This document shows, piece after piece, positions 31,456 through 44,000 of a DNA stretch of 64,000 nt. The stretch covers positions 125,183,116-125,247,115 of the forward strand of contig NC_057797.1 in NCBI RefSeq assembly GCF_018294505.1, in the 5' to 3' direction. The stretch is from Triticum aestivum (lineage: Eukaryota > Streptophyta > Magnoliopsida > Poales > Poaceae). The translations under genes and the position numbers were made by a program. Numbering within the stretch: the stretch's first letter is position 1; every line of letters starts with the position of its first letter. The notes under the pieces were generated by a model that was given only the letters and a program-made list of their open reading frames with translations, did no database searches and was not told where the DNA came from.

Positions 31456-34400
31456 TGAAACACCCTCGATGTGACTATAGCTCCCACGCGTCGACGCACG
31501 ACTTAGAGACATAATCACATTGAAGGCATATGTCGCAAGTTAGGCAATCTTCACAACATCCCATGTAATAATAATAAAAGGGGAGATAACATAGTTGGCT
31601 TACACTCGCCACGTCAATCAAGTACATAAATAACATTACATCATCCATACACTCAAGGCCCGACTACGGCGCCAAAATAAAAGAGAACCCAACATGCGAC
31701 AACGGTCCCGTTCACCCCAACTGGGCACCACTACTGATCATCGGGAAAGGAAACATAGTATTGTTGAGAGTCTTCGTCGAACTCCCACTTGAGCTCATAC
31801 GCATCTCCTGGAGCGGAATCATCAGGCCCTGCATCTGGTGTAATAGTAATCTGTGAGCCACAGGGACTCAGCAATCTCGCACCCTCGCAATCAAGACTAT
31901 CCAAGCTTATAGGTAAGGCAAGGTAAAATATGAGTGGAGCTGCAGCAAGCGACTAGCAAGTGTGGTGGCTAACTTATTCGCAAAAGAGAGCGAGAAGAGG
32001 AGGCAAAGCACGAGCGAGAAACTAGAGAGCAACCTGCGCAAACATTACTCCAACACCGTGTCCACTTCCCGGACTCCACCGAGAAGAGGCCATCACGGTA
32101 ACACACTCAGTTGATTCATTTTAATTAAATTAAGGTTCAAGTTGTCTACAACCGGACATTAACAAATTCCCATCTGCCCATAACCACGGGCACGGCTTTC
32201 GAAAGTTCAATCCCTGTAGGGGAGTCCCAACTTAGCCCATGACAAGCTCTCACGGTCAACGAAGGAATAGACCTCCTCCCAAGATGTTCCGATCAGACTC
32301 GGTATCTCGGTAACTCAAGACACTTCGACAGGTTAAAACAAGTCCAACAACACTGCCCGAATGTGCCGACAAATCCCAATAGGAGCTGCACATATCTCTT
32401 TCTCAGGGCACACTCAGATAAGCAATCCGTACAACTAAAACCAGCCCTCGAGTTTTCCCGAGGTGCTGCTGCAAGGGGCTCTAGTTTGGACCAACACTCA
32501 GAGGAGCACTGGCCCGGGGGGGTTAAAATATGATGACCCTTGAGTCGGCAGAACCCAAGGGAAAGAAAAGGCTAGGTGGCAAAAGGTAAAACCAAGGTTG
32601 GGCATTATTGGAAAAGCTTTAGTCAAGGCGAAATATCAAGGGGTTCCCATTATAACCCAACCGCGTAAGGAACGCAAAATCCGGGAACATAACACTGATA
32701 TGACGGAAACTAGGGCGGCAAGAGTGGAACAAAACACTAGGCGAGAGGCTGAGCCTTCCACCCTTCACCAAGTATATAGATGCATTAAGATAACATGGCA
32801 ATATAATGATATCCCAACAAGTAAATAAATGTTCCAACAAGGAACGGCCTCCAATCTTCACCTGCAACTAGCAACGCTATAAGAGGGGCTGAGCAAAGAG
32901 GTAACATAGCCAATCAACGGTTTGCTAGGACAATGGTGGGTTAGAGGTTTGACATGGCAATTTGGGAGGCTTGCAAGCAATTGGTAGGCATCGTAGCAAT
33001 GGCATAGCAAAAGAGCGAGCAAACTAGCATAGCAAAGATAGTAGTGATTTCGAGGGTATGATCATCTTGCCTGCACAGTTGCCAGAGTTGACTGGATCCT
33101 CAAAAGCAAACTCCACGGTCTCCTCGTTAGCGAACTCGTCTCCCGGCTCTACCCAAACAAGACAAACAAGCAACAAGGATACAATCAACCACGTGCAAGA
33201 ACAAGCAATATGATGAAATGATGATATGCTATGCGAGATGCGATGCGGGAGGCAAAATGCAAGATATGACAGGAAATGCATGAACCTGGCCTCAACTTGG
33301 AAATCCAAGGGTGCCACTGGAAAGATGGGATGAAATCGCTTGAAAACGATATAAAGAACGCAGGAATCGGAGTTACGGTTTGGAAATGGCAAGCGATTCA
33401 AAAATGACACCGGTCTGCGATTTACAGCAAGTAGGCATCTAAATGCAATGAAATGAACATGCTACAGCACCCAAACATGACAACAAAGTACATGGCAGGG
33501 ATGCACACAAGATGCTTAACAAAAGTCTAGCACTGAGCTACGGCCAATTCATCCATTAGGAGGTTCAAACAAGCATGGCAAAAACGCAAATGGTAAAACA
33601 GATCTCAGACTTAGTGAAATTAACACTTGTCTGGAATTTCAGATCATATAGCCCTCTTCGGAGCAACAAAACAACATACTACAGGACCTGAACATGACAA
33701 AGAAAGACATGGCATGGAGCTACTCAACAAGCTTAACGAAAGTCCCTTAGTGACCTTGAGCCAAAAGGGATCACAAAATATACTAACAAGCACACGAACA
33801 TAGCAAAAACATAATCAGTTTTCAGACTTAGTGAAAACTGGGACATGCTGAAATATAACTCAAGTAGGCATGTTTATGAGCTCGATGCACTCACTACGGT
33901 GCAATTCATGGCAAGCCAAGCATACACCCATAAAGAAGGCACAAAATACAAGCTAGACATGGCAAGAACAATGTCATAGCATGCACGGATCAAATACAAT
34001 AACATCGGCAAAATCGCAAACAAGTTGATGATCTGCCCAGATTCGCAACGAAGCAAAAGTAGAGCTCGATTCACTCAAGCTAGGGTGCTCCATAATTGCA
34101 AACAAAGACATGGATGGATAGAGCACTACAATATTAAAAAACTCCCTTACCGATCATCCTCAAAAGAGGCACGGATCACTAGGAAACAACAAGAACATAT
34201 GGCATCATGAACTAAACAATCCCAGGACTTAGTGAAATTATTAAGTCCCTGAAAACAGAATTAGCAAGTGCACCACTTTGCAAGCTTGCACAAGTCACCA
34301 CACACATCCTAAAAATACATGGGTTGCACCTATGGATAGATGAAAAAACCCTTAACAAAACATATGAAGAACTCACGGGCATATCATGCACACATTAATC

Positions 34401-35717
34401 ATGGCAAAAATGACAAAAGTGCTAAACGGAGTAACAGATCTGACAAATAACTCAAGTAGCCCTCTTCTAACAGCATTTCGGGCATCAAGATGAGCTCAAA
34501 TGAAAATGACGCAATGGAACGGAATGATGTACTCTCCGAGATGAACAATTTGATATGCTATATGCCCAAATCGGAGCTACGGATGCAAAGTTACGGAGCC
34601 GCGAACAGGAGCATATGGATCAAGAATTCTAGGACTTAGACAAAATTTACCCCTAGGGTTTCACTGTTCACCGGATCCGGATCTGGGCACGGATATCGAG
34701 GCACGCCGGAGACTTCCCCGGAACAGAGGAGCGCGATGGCCGGAGCGAAGGCTGGCGATGAGGGGAGGGCGGTGGAGTGCGGCGGCCGGGGCGAAGGCGC
34801 GGGGCGGCGCGGGCGAGGGCAATGGCCGGCGCGGGTGGACGGGGCGGCGGACGCCGGTGGCAGCGCGACGGTGGCGTGCCGGCGCGGTGCGGCGCGCGGC
34901 GCGGTGGCAGAGGCGGGGCGGCGGGGTCGGTGCACGGAGGACGAACGGCGCCCCCAGGGGCGCGCGAGGATGGGCCCGCGCGGGCGCCTCGGGCCCCGGG
35001 GCGCGACGGAGAGAGAGAGCTGGCCGTGAGCTGCGCACCGATGCTGAGCGATGCGGGATGACGTGGCCCTATAGCGGTGAGTCGGCGGGAGGTGGACACG
35101 TCACGGACGCGGCGTGCGGCGCGGAGCTGCAATTTTTTAGGGATTCGGGAGAGAGAAGATCCGAAACGAGAGGGGCTATATATAGGCATAGAGGGAGCTA
35201 GGAGAGTCCAAATGAGGCGCGGTTTTCGGCCACGCGATCATGATCGAACGCTCTAGAGACATGGAGTAGAGTTTGGGGGTTTTGGGACAAATGGAGGGGT
35301 GTTGCGCTGCAACACACACGAGGCCTTTTCGGTCCCTCGGTTAACCGTTGGAGTATCAAACGAAGTCCAAATGGTACGAAACTTGACAGGCGGTCTACCG
35401 GTAGTAAACCAAGGCCGCTTGGCAAGTCTCGGTCCAATCCGGAAATGTTTAATCCCCACACACGAAAGAAAGCTAGAAATGACCACCGGAGGAGAACGAA
35501 GCGCCGGAATGCAAAACGGACAACGGGGAAAATGCTCGAATGCATGAGACGAACACGTATGCAAATGCAATGCACATGATGACATGATATGAGATGCATG
35601 ACAACGACAACAACACACGGAGACAAAAAACCGAACCCGAGGAAATAAATATAACTTAACGCCGGAAACGGCAAGAGTTGGAGTACAAATAGGGAAAGTT
35701 ACATCCGGGGTGTTACA
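31456..35717 (-). mobile_element. 3' LTR of the chromovirus (4262 bp)
   Basis: On the + strand it starts TGAAACACCCTCG (one change from TGTAACACCCTCG in the other LTR) and ends GGGGTGTTACA. It carries a TATA box on the - strand at 35176-35185 and a GC-rich block at about 34700-35100 where the two LTRs differ by several indels. Open frames in it are shared with the other LTR and are not genes. Confidence 0.93.
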
Positions 35718-35753
35718 ACACTCCACCACTACGAAAGGATCTCGTCCCGAGAT
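35718..35753 (-). other. 3' end of the chromovirus internal region with polypurine tract
   Basis: The - strand reads TAGTGGTGGAGTGT directly before the LTR, the probable plus-strand primer. It lies just behind the stop of the integrase-chromodomain frame. Confidence 0.6.
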
Positions 35754-36299
35754 CTAGGACTGAAAGAACGCCGGGTACTCAGAACGGAGGTGATCCTCGC
35801 GTTCCCAGGTAGCTTCACGGTCGGAATGGTGTGACCACTTGACTTTGAGAAATTTGATTGACTTGTTGCGAGTCTTGCGTTCAGTCTCTTCAAGAATAGC
35901 AACTGGGTGCTCACGATAAGAGAGATCTTCTTGGAGCTCAATGTCCTCGAAGTTGACGGTGCGGTCAGGAGTCTTGAAGCACTTTCGAAGCTGAGAGACA
36001 TGGAACACGTCATGAACATTTGCAAAGTTTGAAGGAAGCTCGAGTTGATAGGCGAGGTCGCCTCTCTTGCTGACAATCTTGAAAGGTCCCACGTATCTAG
36101 GGGCAAGCTTCCCTTTGATACCGAAGCGACGAGTACCTTTCATAGGAGAGACACGGAGGTAAACATGATCTCCGATCTCGAAAGCCAAATCACGGTGCTT
36201 ACTATCATAGTAGCTCTTCTGGCGGGATTGGGCTGCTTTGAGGTTATCACGAATGACTTTGCACATTTCTTCTGCTTCTGTGATTAAGTCATTACCCAA
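35754..36299 (-). pseudogene. Chromovirus integrase C-terminal part with chromodomain
   Basis: This 181-residue frame continues integrase after a 1-bp deletion near 36370. It opens with AQSRQKSYYDSKHRDL-type sequence, then the GPFKIVSKRGDLAYQLELP region typical of Gypsy integrase tails, and ends in a chromodomain (residues ~130-178, with HHSDREATWEREDHLRSEYP). Chromodomains bind modified histones and steer integration. The domain itself looks whole, but it is out of frame with the catalytic core. Confidence 0.9.
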
Positions 36300-37885
36300 A
36301 AGCTGACGTTCACCGGTTTCAGACCAGTTGAGAGGGGTACGGCACTTCCTGCCATACAGAATTTCAAAGGGGCCTTGCCCGAACTTGCTTGAAAACTGTT
36401 GTTGTAGGAGAATTCAGCATAAGGAAGACAATCCTCCCACTTCATGCCGAAGGAGATCACACAAGCCCTGAGCATATCTTCAAGAATCTGGTTGACACGC
36501 TCGACTTGACCGCTAGTTTGAGGATGGAAAGCTGTGCTGAAGCGGATGTTAGTGCCCATGGCCTTCTGAAAAGAATCCCAAAACTTCGAGGTAAAGATGC
36601 TGCCACGGTCTGAAGAGATCACTTGAGGAATACCGTGCAGAGAGACAATACGAGAGGTATAGAGTTCCGCCAATTGAGCTGCAGTGATCGACTCTTTGAT
36701 AGGCAGAAAGTGAGCCACTTTGGTGAGTTTGTCGATGACAACGAATATAGCATCATTGCCACGCTTGGACTTTGGAAACCCAGTCACGAAGTCCATTTCA
36801 ATGTGGTCAAACTTCCATTCTGGAATGGCAAGAGGTTGGAGGAGACCTGCTGGCCTTTGGTGTTCTGCCTTCACTCTTCTGCAGACATCACATTCATTCA
36901 CGAATTGAGCGATCTCGCGCTTCATTCGAGTCCACCAATAAGCTTGCTTAAGGTCCTGATACATCTTCGTGCTCCCAGGGTGGATGGAGAGGAGAGAATT
37001 GTGAGCCTCGTTCATGATCACTTTACGGAGGTCACCTTTGGGCACAACAATACGATCCTCGAAGAAGAGAGTGTCCTTGTCATCAAGGCGGTAGCACTTG
37101 TACTTGGACTGACTCTTGGCAATCCCAATCTTCACCTTTTTCACCATAGCATCAAGAAGCTGGGCTTGGCGAATCTGGTCTTCCAAGGTAGGAGAGACTT
37201 GAAGGTTGGCGAGGAAACCTTGAGGAACAACTTGCAGATTAAGTTTGCGGAAAGCTTCACAAAGCTCGGGTTGATAAGGCTTGAGAATCAGACTGTTGCA
37301 GTAAGCCTTTCTGCTCAAAGCGTCAGCAATCACATTGGCCTTGCCTGGAGTATACTCAATACTCGGATTATACTCTTGAATCATTTCGACCCATCGAGTT
37401 TGCCTGAGGTTGAGATTAGGCTGAGTGAAGATGTACTTGAGACTCTTGTGATCAGTGAAAATGTCCACTTTTCTTCCCAATAGAAGATGTCTCCAAGTCA
37501 AAAGAGCATGCACAACTGCCGCCAACTCGAGATCATGAGTGGGGTAGTTCTTCTCATTAGGCTTCAACTGGCGAGATGTATAAGCAACAACTTTCTTCTC
37601 TTGCATCAATACTGCGCCAAGACCTTGGAGAGAGGCATCACAAAAGACCTCGTACGGCTTGGATTCATCAGGCGGAGTCAGAACTGGAGCAGTGATCAAT
37701 TTCTCTTTCAAAGTGTTGAAAGCAATATCACACTCCGGAGACCAAACGTACTTGACGTGCTTCTGAAGAAGATTTGAGAGAGGCTTCGCGATCTTAGAAA
37801 AGTTTTCAACGAATCTTCGGCAATAGCTTGCGAGACCGAGAAAACTGCGGAGTTGCTTCACGTTCTGAGGAGGTTCCCAATTCAC
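36284..37885 (-). pseudogene. Chromovirus RNase H and integrase core
   Basis: 533 codons, out of frame with the reverse transcriptase because of a 1-bp insertion near 37893. Residues ~75-195 are RNase H (YEVFCDASLQGLGAVL, then DLELAAVVHAL, then FTDHKSLKYIF). Residues ~290-345 hold the HHCC zinc-binding domain (HPGSTKMYQDL to CDVCRR). The integrase core follows with its Asp-Asp-Glu triad in MDFVTGF, SSDRGS and GQVERVN. All three acidic residues are present. Near 36370 a 1-bp deletion throws the frame off, and the remainder to 36284 is missense. Confidence 0.92.
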
Positions 37886-40163
37886 AATTGCAGGACACCT
37901 TCTCAGGATTCACGGCAATGCCCTTGGCAGAGATGATATGACCAAGATAAAGAACCTCATCAAGCCAAAATTCACACTTGGAGAACTTGGCATAGAACTG
38001 ATGTTCCCTGAGCTTATGAAGAACCAAACGCAAGTGCTTGGCATGATCTTCCTTGTTCTTCGAGAAAACCAGAATGTCGAGATAGACCAAAACGAAGTCA
38101 TTGGTGTAGGCGTTGAAGATGAAGTTCATCATGCGAGAGAACGTCGGAGGAGCGTTGGCGAGGCCAAAAGACATGACAGTGTATTCATATGAACCAAAGC
38201 TTGTTCTGAATGCTGTCTTGGGAATATCTTCTTCACGAATGCGAATCTGGTGATAACCCATACGGAGATCAAGCTTGGAGAATACTTGGGCACCTTTGAG
38301 TTGTTCGAACAGCTCATTGATGTTGGGAAGTGGGTATTTGTTCTTGATGGTCTTCTTGTTCACTGGACGGTAATCAACACAAAGTCGGTCCGTTCCATCC
38401 TTCTTCTTCACAAAAAGAACACCACAACCCCACGGAGAAGAACTAGGCCGGATGAGACCCATTTTCTCTTGCATATCGAGTTGCTTCTTCAGCTCCTTCA
38501 ACTCTTCAGGTCCGAGCTTGTAAGGACGTTTGCACACAGGTTCCATACCAGGCTCAAGATCAATAACGAATTCAACTGGCCGGTGCAGAGGCATTCCTGG
38601 GAGCTCTTCTGGAAAGACGTCTTGGTATTCGCAAACGACTGGAATTTGAGAGATGGCATCCAATTCACCCTTCTCATTGAGAGAAAACAGACGGATAGTA
38701 TTATCCCGAGCGGCAAAGACAATTACATCCTCAGACGAATGAGTTAATTGAATCTGCCTGGCTGCACAATCAAGCTGAGCCTTGTGCTTAGAAAGACAAT
38801 CCATTCCGAGAATAAGATCAATATCTGAGTTACCAAGAACCACCGGAGAAGAGAGAAACTTGTAATCGCCCAATGTGATAGAAACATCTGGAACGCATAC
38901 TCGAGATGTCATTTGACGGGCCGGAGAGACGATAGCCAACGGCTTCGGCAACACTTGAGTAACAAAATCATGCTTAGATGCAAAAGGTCTCGAGATGAAA
39001 CAATGCGATGCACCCGTGTCAAAAAGAAATTTTGCGGGAATATCATTAACAGGAAGGTTACCCATGATCACATCTGACGAGTCCTCTGCCTGAGCTGCAT
39101 TCATCAAATTGACCTTGGCATGCTTGGGGTTACGCTTGACCACAGCTGTACTTGCCGATCTGACAGGAGGAGGAGGAGGAAGACGCCTCTGGTTGAGACA
39201 CTTGTTGGCATAGTGACTCTTCTGTTGGCACTTGTTGCACGTGACCTCTGAAAGCGAATGGTGATACGGAGCACTCGGTCTTGGAGGTTGAGACGAAGTC
39301 TTGTTCTGAAAGCCAGGGTTGGGTGGGTGGGAAGAACCACTGCCACCTTTGCTCTTCTGCTGATACGGCTGACGGAACGGAGGAGGAGGAAGCCAAAACT
39401 TCTGCTGCTTGGCCACTTGAGTAGAGGAAGAAGGAGTAACATCTTTGACTCGCTTCTTGGAAGCATCACACCTCAACTGAGAAGCCTCTTGCTTCAGTGC
39501 CATGTTGTAGAACTCATCGTACCTCAAGGGCTCAAAGAGAACAAGAGCGAGCTGAATATCTTCTCTGAGACCACCCCTGAACTGGTATATCATGCTCTTC
39601 TCATCAGGGACGTCCTGCTTGGCAAAGCGGGCGAGCTTCTGGAACAACTTGTTGTAGTCATAGACAGACAAAGAGCCTTGCTTCAGATTGCGGAATTCCT
39701 CACGCTTGCTTTCAACCACGATCTGCGGAATATGATGAGCTCGGAAATCTCGACGGAAATCATCCCAAGTGATAACACGTCCACCTCTGGAGTCCTTGTA
39801 CTGCTGGAACCATTCTGCAGCTTGATCTTTGAGTTGGAAGGAAGCGAACTTGACAAAGTCCTCAGGCCTGACGTTACTGCACTCGAAATGCTTACACAGA
39901 TCCACAAGCCAATCGTCAGCATCGGTTGCCTCAACACAATTGCTGAAAGTCTTTGGCCCGTTAGCAAGGAACTGGTTGAGTGTAGCAAAGTGACTCTGAT
40001 TGCTGCCTTGATTCCCTTGACTGCCTTGATTGCGCTCTTGAAGAATTTGCATGATCAGCTGTGTGTTTGCATTGGTTGCGGCCATCACAGCTTGCCATGC
40101 CTCTGGAGGAGGTGGAGGTGGTGGCGGATCAGGATTCGGAGTCGTGCGCGTTGGAGGAGCCAT
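37806..40163 (-). pseudogene. Chromovirus gag, protease and reverse transcriptase
   Basis: The start is the ATG at 40163 ([17 protein letters not shown]). The frame is open upstream to 40394, but that part is leader-like. Gag core spans about residues 65-240 ([20 protein letters not shown]), followed by a Pro/Ser-rich stretch and an intact zinc knuckle [14 protein letters not shown]. Protease has [13 protein letters not shown]. Reverse transcriptase begins near [14 protein letters not shown] and includes [12 protein letters not shown] and [15 protein letters not shown]. At 38070-38090 the active site reads VYLDILVFS: one of the two Asp codons of the YxDD motif is missing as an in-frame 3-bp loss. 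A 1-bp insertion near 37893 then shifts the frame, and the last ~25 codons are missense. Confidence 0.93.
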
Positions 40164-41070
40164 CCTGAAGAGGGTGACCACCATTAGCACATTGACAGAT
40201 AAATATTGAAGCTGAATCCAACGGAATGAAAATTGCAACATATAGTCTTCACATCCGAACAAAATGAACGAATGCATTCCTCTTGAAATGGTCACATATC
40301 CATAAATTGAGAAGCCACGTAGAATTAAGGTAGAGAAATAAATCAAAAAGGTACGGATCAAGAACGAATAATCGGTAAGAAATCCCAATCTCAAACCAAT
40401 ATCCGTGGAAGAAGAACTAGAGCTACTAGAATTCCCACCTATGAAACTCCCGAACCTTTCCGGTTATGCAATCAGGTGTTGGGGATACAGGGGAAGCATA
40501 ATATCTCACCCAAACTAGCAAATCCTACATCCAGCTGTATCCATCCTTCAACACATAACCAAGAAACCTTCGGAAACCATCTACCTCAACCTTCGAAAAG
40601 CATCCGTTATACAAGTTATGGCGATACTCCCGAACTCCCGCCCCAGTACTGGGTGGCGTCGAGGTTATCTCACCAACGAACTGCATAAAAGAGATTTTCG
40701 ATGTCGGCGTACTAGACTCAGGTATTCCAGAACTGCAACGATAAAATTATGATGACAACACCTCAGAGCTCAACTCCCCGGGACACTTCCACTAAACCCC
40801 TGACAGGAGGCACCAAGTCAATGTTCTCATCATAAAACCATCGGAACGATTCCAAGATACCCGCGTGATCCTAAATTTTTTAGTGAAATTTGAGAAGAGA
40901 AGAGTCAAAACTCTACGTCAGGATGCCTTACCAGAGCGATGAGGAGACTGGGAAGTAAAAAGAATTCCTAAACTCTCCGATATATAATTCCTAAAAGACT
41001 CAAAACATTTTTCTAGACACAACTCGGCCGCTAAAAACGATCAAGCAATGGGGCTCCTAAGGTCGGGGAA
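40164..41070 (-). other. Chromovirus 5' leader
   Basis: About 900 bp between the primer-binding site and the gag start. An open but leader-like frame reaches back to 40394. No other gene or structured element was recognised. Confidence 0.7.
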
Positions 41071-41084
41071 GGCTCTGATTACCA
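41071..41084 (-). other. Primer-binding site of the chromovirus, variant of tRNA-iMet
   Basis: The - strand reads TGGTAATCAGAGCC, three bases from the 5' LTR. It equals the usual TGGTATCAGAGCC with one extra A, an unusual variant for an otherwise recent element. Confidence 0.85.
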
Positions 41085-41087
41085 ACT

Positions 41088-44000
41088 TGTAACACCCTCG
41101 ATGTGACTATAGCTCCCATGTGTCGAGGCACGACTTAGAGACATAATCGCATTGAAGGCATATGTCGCAAGTTAGGCAATCTTCACAACATCCCATGTAA
41201 TAATAATAAAAGGGGAGATAACATAGTTGGCTTACACTCGCCACGTCAATCAAGTACATAAATAACATTACATCATCCATACACTCAAGGCCCGACTACG
41301 GCGCCAAAATAAAAGAGAACCCAACATGCGACAACGGTCCCGTTCACCCCCAACTGGGCACCACTACTGATCATCGGGAAAGGAAACATAGTATCGTTGA
41401 GAGTCTTCGTCGAACTCCCACTTGAGCTCATACGCGTCTCCTGGAGCGGAATCATCAGGCCCTGCATCTGGTGTAATAGTAATCTGTGAGCCACAGGGAC
41501 TCAGCAATCTCGCACCCTCGCGATCAAGACTATTCAAGCTTATAGGTAAGGCAAGGTAAAATATGAGTGGAGCTGCAGCAAGCGACTAGCAAGTGTGGTG
41601 GCTAACTTATTCGCAAAAGAGAGCGAGATGAGGAGGCAAAGCACGAGCGAGAAACTAGAGAGCAACCTGCGCAAACATTACTCCAACACCGTGTCCACTT
41701 CCCGGACTCCGCCAAGAATAGGCCATCACGGTAACACACTCAGTTGATTCATTTTAATTAAATTAAGGTTCAAGTTGTCTACAACCGGACATTAACAAAT
41801 TCCCATCTGCCCATAACCGCGGGCACGGCTTTCGAAAGTTCAATCCCTGCAGGGGAGTCCCAACTTAGCCCATGACAAGCTCTCACGGTCAACGAAGGAA
41901 TAGACCTCCTCCCAAGATGTTCCGATCAGACTCGGTATCTCGGTAACTCAAGACACTTCGACAGGTTAAAATAAGTCCAACAACACTGCCCGAATGTGCC
42001 GACAAATCCCGATAGGAGCTGCACATATCTCTTTCTCAGGGCACACTCAGATAAGCAATCCGTACAACTAAAACCAGCCCTCGAGTTTTCCCGAGGTGCT
42101 GCTGCAAGGGGCTCTAGTTTGGACCAACACTCAGAGGAGCACTGGCCCGGGGGGGTTAAAATATGATGACCCTTGAGTCGGCAGAACCCAAGGGAAAGAA
42201 AAGGCTAGGTGGCAAAAGGTAAAACCAAGGTTGGGCATTATTGGAAAAGCTTTAGTCAAGGCGAAATATCAAGGGGTTCCCATTATAACCCAACCGCGTA
42301 AGGAACGCAAAATCCGGGAACATAACACTGATATGACGGAAACTAGAGCGGCAAGAGTGGAACAAAACACTAGGCAAGAGGCCGAGCCTTCCACCCTTTA
42401 CCAAGTATATAGATGCATTAAGATAACATGGCAATATAATGATATCCCAACAAGTAAATAAAATGTTCCAACAAGGAACGGCCTCCAATCTTCACCTGCA
42501 ACTAGCAACGCTATAAGAGGGGCTGAGCAAAGCGGTAACATAGCCAATCAACGGTTTGCTAGGACAATGGTGGGTTAGAGGTTTGACATGGTAATTTGGG
42601 AGGCTTGCAAGCAAGTGGTAGGCATCGTAGCAATGGCATAGCAAAAGAGCGAGCAAACTAGCATAGCAAAGATAGTAGTGATTTCGAGGGTATGATCATC
42701 TTGCCTGCACAGTTGTCAGAGTTGACTGGATCCTCAAAAGCAAACTCAACGGGCTCCTCGTTAGCGAACTCGTCTCCCGGCTCTACCCAAACAAGACAAA
42801 CAAGCAACAAGGATACAATCAACCACGTGCAAGAACAAGCAATATGATGAAATGATGATATGCTATGCGAGATGCGATGCGGGATGCAAAATGCAAGATA
42901 TGACAGGAAATGCATGAACCTGGCCTCAACTTGGAAATCCAAGTGTGCCACTGGAAAGATGAGATGAAATCGCTTGAAAACGATATAAAGAACGCCGGAA
43001 TCGGAGTTACGGTTTGGAAATGGCAAGCGATTCAAAAATGACACCGGTCTGCGATTTACAGCAAGTAGGCATCTAAATGCAATGAAATGAACATGCTACA
43101 GCACCCAAACATGACAACAAAATACATGGCAGGGATGCACACAAGATGCTTAACAAAAGTCTAGCACTGAGCTACGGCCAATTCATCCATTAGGAGGTTC
43201 AAACAAGCATGGCAAAAACGCAAATGGTAAAACAGATCTCAGACTTAGTGAAATTAACACTTGTCTGGAATTTCAGATCATATAGCCCTCTTCGGAGCAA
43301 CAAAACAACATGCTACAGGACCTGAACATGACAAAGAAAGACATGGCATGGAGCTACTCAACAAGCTTAACAAAAGTCCCTTAGTGACCTTGAGCCAAAA
43401 GGGATCACAAAATATACTAACAAGCACACGAACATAGCAAAAACATAATCAGTTTTCAGACTTAGTGAAAACTGGGACATGCTGAAACATAACTCAAGAA
43501 GGCATGTTTACGAGCTCGATGCACTCACTACGGTGCAAGTCATGGCAAGACAAGCATACACCATAAAGAAGGCACAAAATACAAGCTAGACATGGCAAGA
43601 ACAATGGCATAGCATGCACGGATCAACTACAATAACATCGGCAAAATCGCAAACAAGTTGACGATCTGCCCAGATTCGCAACGAAGCAAAAGTAGAGCTC
43701 GATTGACTCAGGCTAGGTTGCTCCATAATTGCAAACAAAGACATGAATGGATAGAGCACTACAATATTAACGAAACTCCCTTACTGATCATCCTCAAAAG
43801 AGGCACGGATCACTAGGAAACAACAAGAACATATGGCATCATGAACTAAACAATCCCAGGACTTAGTGAAATTACTAAGTCCCTGAAAACAAAATTAGCA
43901 AGTGCACCACTTTGCAAGCTTGCACAAGTCACCACACACATCCTAAAAATACATGGGTTGCACCTGTGAATAGATGACAAATCCCTTAACAAAACATATG

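Noticed and set aside
34636..35201. Arg/Ala/Pro-rich open frames on both strands
   Set aside because: They fall in the GC-rich part of the chromovirus LTR and differ by indels from the same block at 44270-44846, which would break any conserved protein.
35198..35729. 158-residue - strand frames at the LTR end, repeated near 44707-45431
   Set aside because: They occur in both chromovirus LTRs in several frames with no coding signature. They are LTR sequence.
36623..37483. A 286-codon + strand frame
   Set aside because: It is the exact shadow of RNase H and integrase coding on the - strand and has no independent family signature.
39258..40187. A 309-codon + strand frame
   Set aside because: It is a shadow of the chromovirus gag on the opposite strand.
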